In this document: piece by piece, positions 3,916-6,902 of the stretch
Layout: each line of letters opens with the position of its first letter
Numbering within the stretch: the first letter of the stretch is position 1
DNA from: Bacteroidales bacterium
GTDB taxonomy: Bacteria > Bacteroidota > Bacteroidia > Bacteroidales > JAOZVK01
DNA: 6,902 bases
Direction of reading: 5' to 3'
Assembly: GCA_029938185.1 (NCBI GenBank)
Contig: JAOZVK010000313.1
Span: 1-6,902 of the forward strand
Notes under the pieces: model-generated
Seen by the model: the letters and a program-made list of their open reading frames with translations, nothing else
The model's database searches: none
What the model was told of the DNA's origin: nothing
Made by a program: the position numbers and the translations under genes

Positions 3916-6564
3916 ATGTATATTAATCAAAACAGGTATGTTGAATGTATTAAATTAACTGATACTCATTTTAAAAATCTCAAAAATAAATATGATGTTA
4001 ATTTACTGGAAGCAAAAGCCAATGCTTATACTGGTCAAGCAAAATATCAAAAAGCCGATTCAATTTATAAGCAAATTATGCTATCAGATAATTACAAAAA
4101 ATCTAATAATTACATAAAACAAAATGTAATAGGGAATTATGCAACTCTAAAAGTTTATACTGGTCAATACAATGAAGCCATTAAGTTATTACATCAAGCT
4201 ATTGATATTAAGACACCTGAAAATAGAGCAGACTCAGCAAATATTGCAGCCTTGCTAAATAATTTAGGCTATATTTATGATAAAACAGCACATTACATAA
4301 AAGCTTTAAACTTATATAAAAAAAGTATAAAGCTTAAAGAAAAGATATATAATAAAGGGCATCGTGAACTAATAGCTACAAAATTTTTAATAGGAAGTAT
4401 TTATTTAAGATTTAATAATTTTGATAAAGCTTTAGAAATCAACAAAGAAGTTTTGAATGTGCCAAATATTACAGATGAAGATAAAGGTTTAAGGTATAAT
4501 CAAAAAGCTCGTATTTTTCTATATTCTGAGAAATATGATAAAGCTATATATAATTTTGAAAAATCATTGAAATATAAAATGAAAGATAATTTTAGGGCTA
4601 CTATTTTGTCCAATTATGCAAATGCTCTAATAAGTAAAAAACAAATTTTGAAAGCAAAAGTTCAAATAAAAAAAGCAATACAACTTAGACAAAAATTATA
4701 TAAATCTAATAAAAATATACATTTAATTAATGAAAAAAATAAATTAATAAAAGTATATATTCTTGAAGGTAAACTTGATTCGGCTGAAATTATTGCAAAA
4801 GAAAATCTAAACAATTTACAAAATATATCATACAATGGCTTACGATTAGATAGAGAACAAAATTTGTTGTTATTAAGTATAATTAATGTAAATAAAAACA
4901 AATTCTCTCAAGCTAATCGCTATTTTTTTAAATTATTTGAATCATATAATAATGTGATTTTGAAAAGAATGGTTTTGATATCTGAAAGACAAAAGAATAG
5001 TGTTTTAGATAAGGTATCAAATTATAATGATGTATTTATTTCTACATTATATGATAATAAAAGTTTTAGAACAGAAAAAAATATACAACAAGTTTATACA
5101 AACATAACACTCTACAAAAATTTAACTACATCTGCTTTTATACATATGAAGAAGCAAATTTTGGCTTCAAATGATGATAAACTAAAAGAACTTTTAAATG
5201 AATATATCCAATTAAAAAAAATATATTCAAAGCAAGAAAATCAAAACAAAAAAAATACAAAAGAAATAATAGAAAAAATTGAACGAATAGAATTACAATT
5301 GACTGCACAGTCCGAAAAAATTGCATCATTCATAAATTCTACAAAAACAAGCTATTCTGATGTAATAAAAAAACTAAATAAGGACGAAGCAATTGTTGAT
5401 TTTACCTACTTTAGATATTATAATGGAAAAGAACTTACAGATAGCATATATTACTGTGCTATAATTTTGCAAAAAAATAAAAAACCTCAAATTGAATTTT
5501 TATTCAAAGAAACAGATATTATAAACAAATTCAAAAAAGAAAGTCTTAACTCAAAAAAAACAATTGAAAATTTGTATAATTACTCTACTGAAAAATGTTT
5601 ATATAATTTAATATGGAGACCAATTGAAGCAAAATTAGAAAATGTAAAAAAAATATTATTATCACCCGCAGGCATATTACATAGAATTTCATTTGATGCT
5701 ATTCAAAAAGAAGATAGTCATTATTTATTTGACAATTATCATTTTGAATATTTGTCAAATTCTAAAAACAGAACAGCAAATAATTTGTTTTTTAACTCAA
5801 GCGACATCTCTAGTATTGCCATATTTGGAGATATAGATTACGAAACAGACACTTTGAGAATGAAACAAAACTCTATGAAATATAAAAATTTAAAAAGAGG
5901 TTTATCCAATTTAGAATCATTTAAAAATAGAGAATGGTCTCAATTGTCTCATGGTTCAAGCGAAATTAAAACAATACAATCAACACTAAGTAAAAAAATA
6001 AATAATGTTAATATTTATACAAAAAGCAAGGCAAACGAAGAGGCTTTTAAAAATTTAGGACAACAAAAATCGCCAGATGTTATATTTGTTTCAACACATG
6101 GCTTTTACTTGCAGAATAAATTTAAAATTAAAAAAAATAATATTAGTTCTTCAATGTTTCGTTCAGGCTTAATTTTTTCAGGAGCAAATAACACTATGAG
6201 AAGCGTGAAAATCCCTAAATCAATAGAAGACGGAGTTTTATATAGTTATGAACTTTCGAACTTAAATTTTTCAAATACAAAGTTAGCCATGCTTTCTGCT
6301 TGTCAAACCGGTTTAGGAGATATTGATTTTCAAGGCGTATATGGACTCCAACGTGCATTTAAAAAAGCGGGTGCTCAAAATTTAATAGTTTCTTTATGGG
6401 AGGTTTCAGATAAATCTGCAACAGAATTTACAACTACTTTTTTTGAAATTTGGACAGAAGGAGATAAAAATATCAATCTTGCTTTTAGAGAAACACAACA
6501 AAAATTGAAGAATAATCCAGAGTATTCAGTTTATGATTGGGCAGCATTTATTATTTTGGAATGA
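3916..6564 (+). CDS. TPR-repeat CHAT-domain protease (caspase-like)
   Basis: CHAT proteins are caspase/separase-fold cysteine peptidases. This 882-residue frame has about eight TPR units (roughly residues 25-56, 65-99, 108-145, 151-183, 191-221, 228-262, 270-298 and 314-343), with typical phrases such as LLNNLGYIYDKTAHYIKALN. A charged coiled-coil-like linker covers about 415-475. The CHAT domain spans about 480-882. The catalytic pair is visible: His728 in VIFVSTHGF and Cys796 in MLSACQTGLGD, followed by the conserved GVYGLQRAFKKAGAQNLIVSLW and the terminal YDWAAFIILE. The peptidase should be competent if made. ATG 3916 is only the first ATG after the upstream lesion. It has no visible ribosome site, and TPR-like sequence continues upstream to a lipoprotein signal at 3566, so the ancestral product was about 999 residues and exported. 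Third in a cluster with sigma-like and anti-sigma-like genes, it may cleave a signalling partner. The natural substrate cannot be read from sequence. Confidence 0.88.
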   Translation: MYINQNRYVECIKLTDTHFKNLKNKYDVNLLEAKANAYTGQAKYQKADSIYKQIMLSDNYKKSNNYIKQNVIGNYATLKVYTGQYNEAIKLLHQAIDIKTPENRADSANIAALLNNLGYIYDKTAHYIKALNLYKKSIKLKEKIYNKGHRELIATKFLIGSIYLRFNNFDKALEINKEVLNVPNITDEDKGLRYNQKARIFLYSEKYDKAIYNFEKSLKYKMKDNFRATILSNYANALISKKQILKAKVQIKKAIQLRQKLYKSNKNIHLINEKNKLIKVYILEGKLDSAEIIAKENLNNLQNISYNGLRLDREQNLLLLSIINVNKNKFSQANRYFFKLFESYNNVILKRMVLISERQKNSVLDKVSNYNDVFISTLYDNKSFRTEKNIQQVYTNITLYKNLTTSAFIHMKKQILASNDDKLKELLNEYIQLKKIYSKQENQNKKNTKEIIEKIERIELQLTAQSEKIASFINSTKTSYSDVIKKLNKDEAIVDFTYFRYYNGKELTDSIYYCAIILQKNKKPQIEFLFKETDIINKFKKESLNSKKTIENLYNYSTEKCLYNLIWRPIEAKLENVKKILLSPAGILHRISFDAIQKEDSHYLFDNYHFEYLSNSKNRTANNLFFNSSDISSIAIFGDIDYETDTLRMKQNSMKYKNLKRGLSNLESFKNREWSQLSHGSSEIKTIQSTLSKKINNVNIYTKSKANEEAFKNLGQQKSPDVIFVSTHGFYLQNKFKIKKNNISSSMFRSGLIFSGANNTMRSVKIPKSIEDGVLYSYELSNLNFSNTKLAMLSACQTGLGDIDFQGVYGLQRAFKKAGAQNLIVSLWEVSDKSATEFTTTFFEIWTEGDKNINLAFRETQQKLKNNPEYSVYDWAAFIILE

Positions 6565-6628
6565 GACGTGTTTCGCCATGCATGGTTTGTTACGAACACC
6601 GTAGGAGTGATATGTTTGTAGGCGGTTG

Positions 6629-6680
6629 TGTGAACCACCGTAATTTGTGAACCACCGTATAATAAATCATCGTGGTTTAC
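6629..6680. repeat. Duplicated arm and competing hairpin
   Basis: TGTGAACCACCGTA occurs twice, at 6629-6642 and 6646-6659. GTGGTTTAC (6672-6680) pairs with GTGAACCAC of either copy (6630-6638 or 6647-6655) over nine positions with one G.T pair. One downstream arm therefore has two alternative upstream partners. This may be decay of a repeat unit or a structural switch; nothing downstream suggests a riboswitch. Confidence 0.45.
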
Positions 6681-6685
6681 AAAAT

Positions 6686-6733
6686 GTACGGGTTTACACC
6701 CGTGCCTAATAACATATAACCCCGATGGGGTTA
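6686..6733. terminator. Twin stem-loops, possible bidirectional terminator or REP-like unit
   Basis: There are two compact stems. GTACGGGT/ACCCGTGC (6686-6705, loop TTAC) has an 8-bp stem with one G.T pair. TAACCCC/GGGGTTA (6717-6733, loop GAT) has a perfect 7-bp stem. They sit between the TPR-CHAT stop (6564) and the stop of the minus-strand gene (6746), where convergent transcripts would have to end. Neither has a strong T-run on either side, so a repeat-element origin is as likely as true intrinsic termination. Confidence 0.4.
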
Positions 6734-6745
6734 GTTGTTAAATGT

Positions 6746-6902
6746 TTATAAATTTTGTATTATCTCTTCTGTAAGTCCTGTTGATGCTTGTATTTGTTTT
6801 GTTGTTGCACCAAGTTGTTTCATTAGTTTTGCATTGTTTAGTATTGTTTGTTTGTTTTGTTCAAGTTCTTCTTTGTTTTGTTCAAGTTCTTGTTTTTTTT
6901 GT
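6746..6902 (-). CDS. C-terminus of probable Rpn/PD-(D/E)XK nuclease-transposase (partial)
   Basis: The minus-strand reading frame enters at the right edge and ends with TAA (plus-strand TTA, 6746-6748), giving 51 visible codons. It starts with a Gln/Glu/Lys-rich heptad stretch (QKKQELEQNKEELEQNK), probably a coiled coil, and ends AKLMKQLGATTKQIQASTGLTEEIIQNL. The tail GATTKQIQASTGLTEEI matches the short helical C-terminus that I associate with Rpn-family recombination-promoting nucleases and putative transposases in Bacteroidota. The catalytic domain would lie beyond the window, so the family call is an inference from the tail alone. The gene is convergent with the TPR-CHAT gene. Confidence 0.55.
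   Translation of the reverse strand, partial: QKKQELEQNKEELEQNKQTILNNAKLMKQLGATTKQIQASTGLTEEIIQNL
6851..6892 (-). repeat. 21-bp tandem repeat coding a coiled-coil heptad
   Basis: Two adjacent 21-base units (6851-6871 and 6872-6892) are identical except for the last base (C versus G). On the minus strand each encodes one heptad, (Q/E)ELEQNK. A further degenerate unit may continue at 6893 and beyond the edge. Heptad number in such genes can vary between strains through slippage or unequal recombination. Confidence 0.75.

Larger units (their letters stand above)
6565..6745. other. Hairpin-rich intergenic region between convergent genes
   Basis: No ORF is apparent in this stretch. It is less AT-rich than the rest of the window and packed with inverted repeats: the palindrome CCATGCATGG (6576-6585), a direct repeat TGTGAACCACCGTA (6629-6642 and 6646-6659), and three stem-loops further right. 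The block looks like one or more dispersed intergenic repeat elements of the kind common in Bacteroidota genomes, here beside a candidate nuclease-transposase gene. That family link is from memory and cannot be checked here. Confidence 0.5.

Noticed and set aside
4662..5329. Minus-strand frames inside the TPR-CHAT gene
   Set aside because: They have low-complexity Phe/Leu/Ile translations opposite Lys-rich coding sequence, with no start context or homology pattern.
6629..6733. CRISPR-like array
   Set aside because: There are only two copies of a 14-base word with a three-base gap and no regular spacers; this is a hairpin repeat region.

Overview
The window is strongly AT-rich and looks like a chromosomal piece from a member of the Bacteroidota. 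Four things point there: the MnmA sequence has the Bacteroidota style, Shine-Dalgarno sites are largely absent, the three-gene sigma / single-pass membrane protein / TPR-CHAT arrangement is familiar from that phylum, and the right edge holds the C-terminus of what looks like a Rpn/PD-(D/E)XK-type nuclease-transposase. No tools were used, so all assignments rest on motif reading.

Layout: (1) Positions 1-469 carry no gene. They hold a cluster of ATAAGGTT-type sites in both orientations, then a 107-bp repeat (copy 1), then a second short hairpin just before the next gene. (2) Positions 470-1651 encode an intact tRNA 2-thiouridylase, MnmA. (3) Positions 1652-2102 are non-coding. A 34-bp sequence and its perfect inverted copy bound a 222-bp MITE-like segment (1679-1900), whose right half is the second copy of the 107-bp repeat. 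mnmA is therefore bracketed by near-identical direct repeats. (4) Positions 2103-6564 hold a compact same-strand cluster: a divergent sigma-70/ECF-like protein, a single-pass membrane protein with an anti-sigma-like N-terminus, and a large TPR-CHAT protein. The CHAT His and Cys are both present. (5) Positions 6565-6745 form a hairpin-rich intergenic region between convergent genes. (6) Positions 6746-6902 (minus strand) hold the C-terminus of a gene that runs off the window.

Functional reading: mnmA is housekeeping tRNA modification and is unrelated to the cluster. The cluster reads as a regulatory or stress-response module, with a sigma-like factor, a membrane-tethered partner and a caspase-like protease. 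The 5' end of the protease gene is damaged. A lipoprotein signal peptide starts at 3566, is separated from the TPR frame by a one-base frameshift near 3655-3658, and the TPR frame then has a TAG at 3730-3732. Restoring both would give one continuous lipoprotein of about 999 residues. As written, only a leaderless 882-residue product from 3916 is possible. Either this is recent inactivation or the assembly contains errors.
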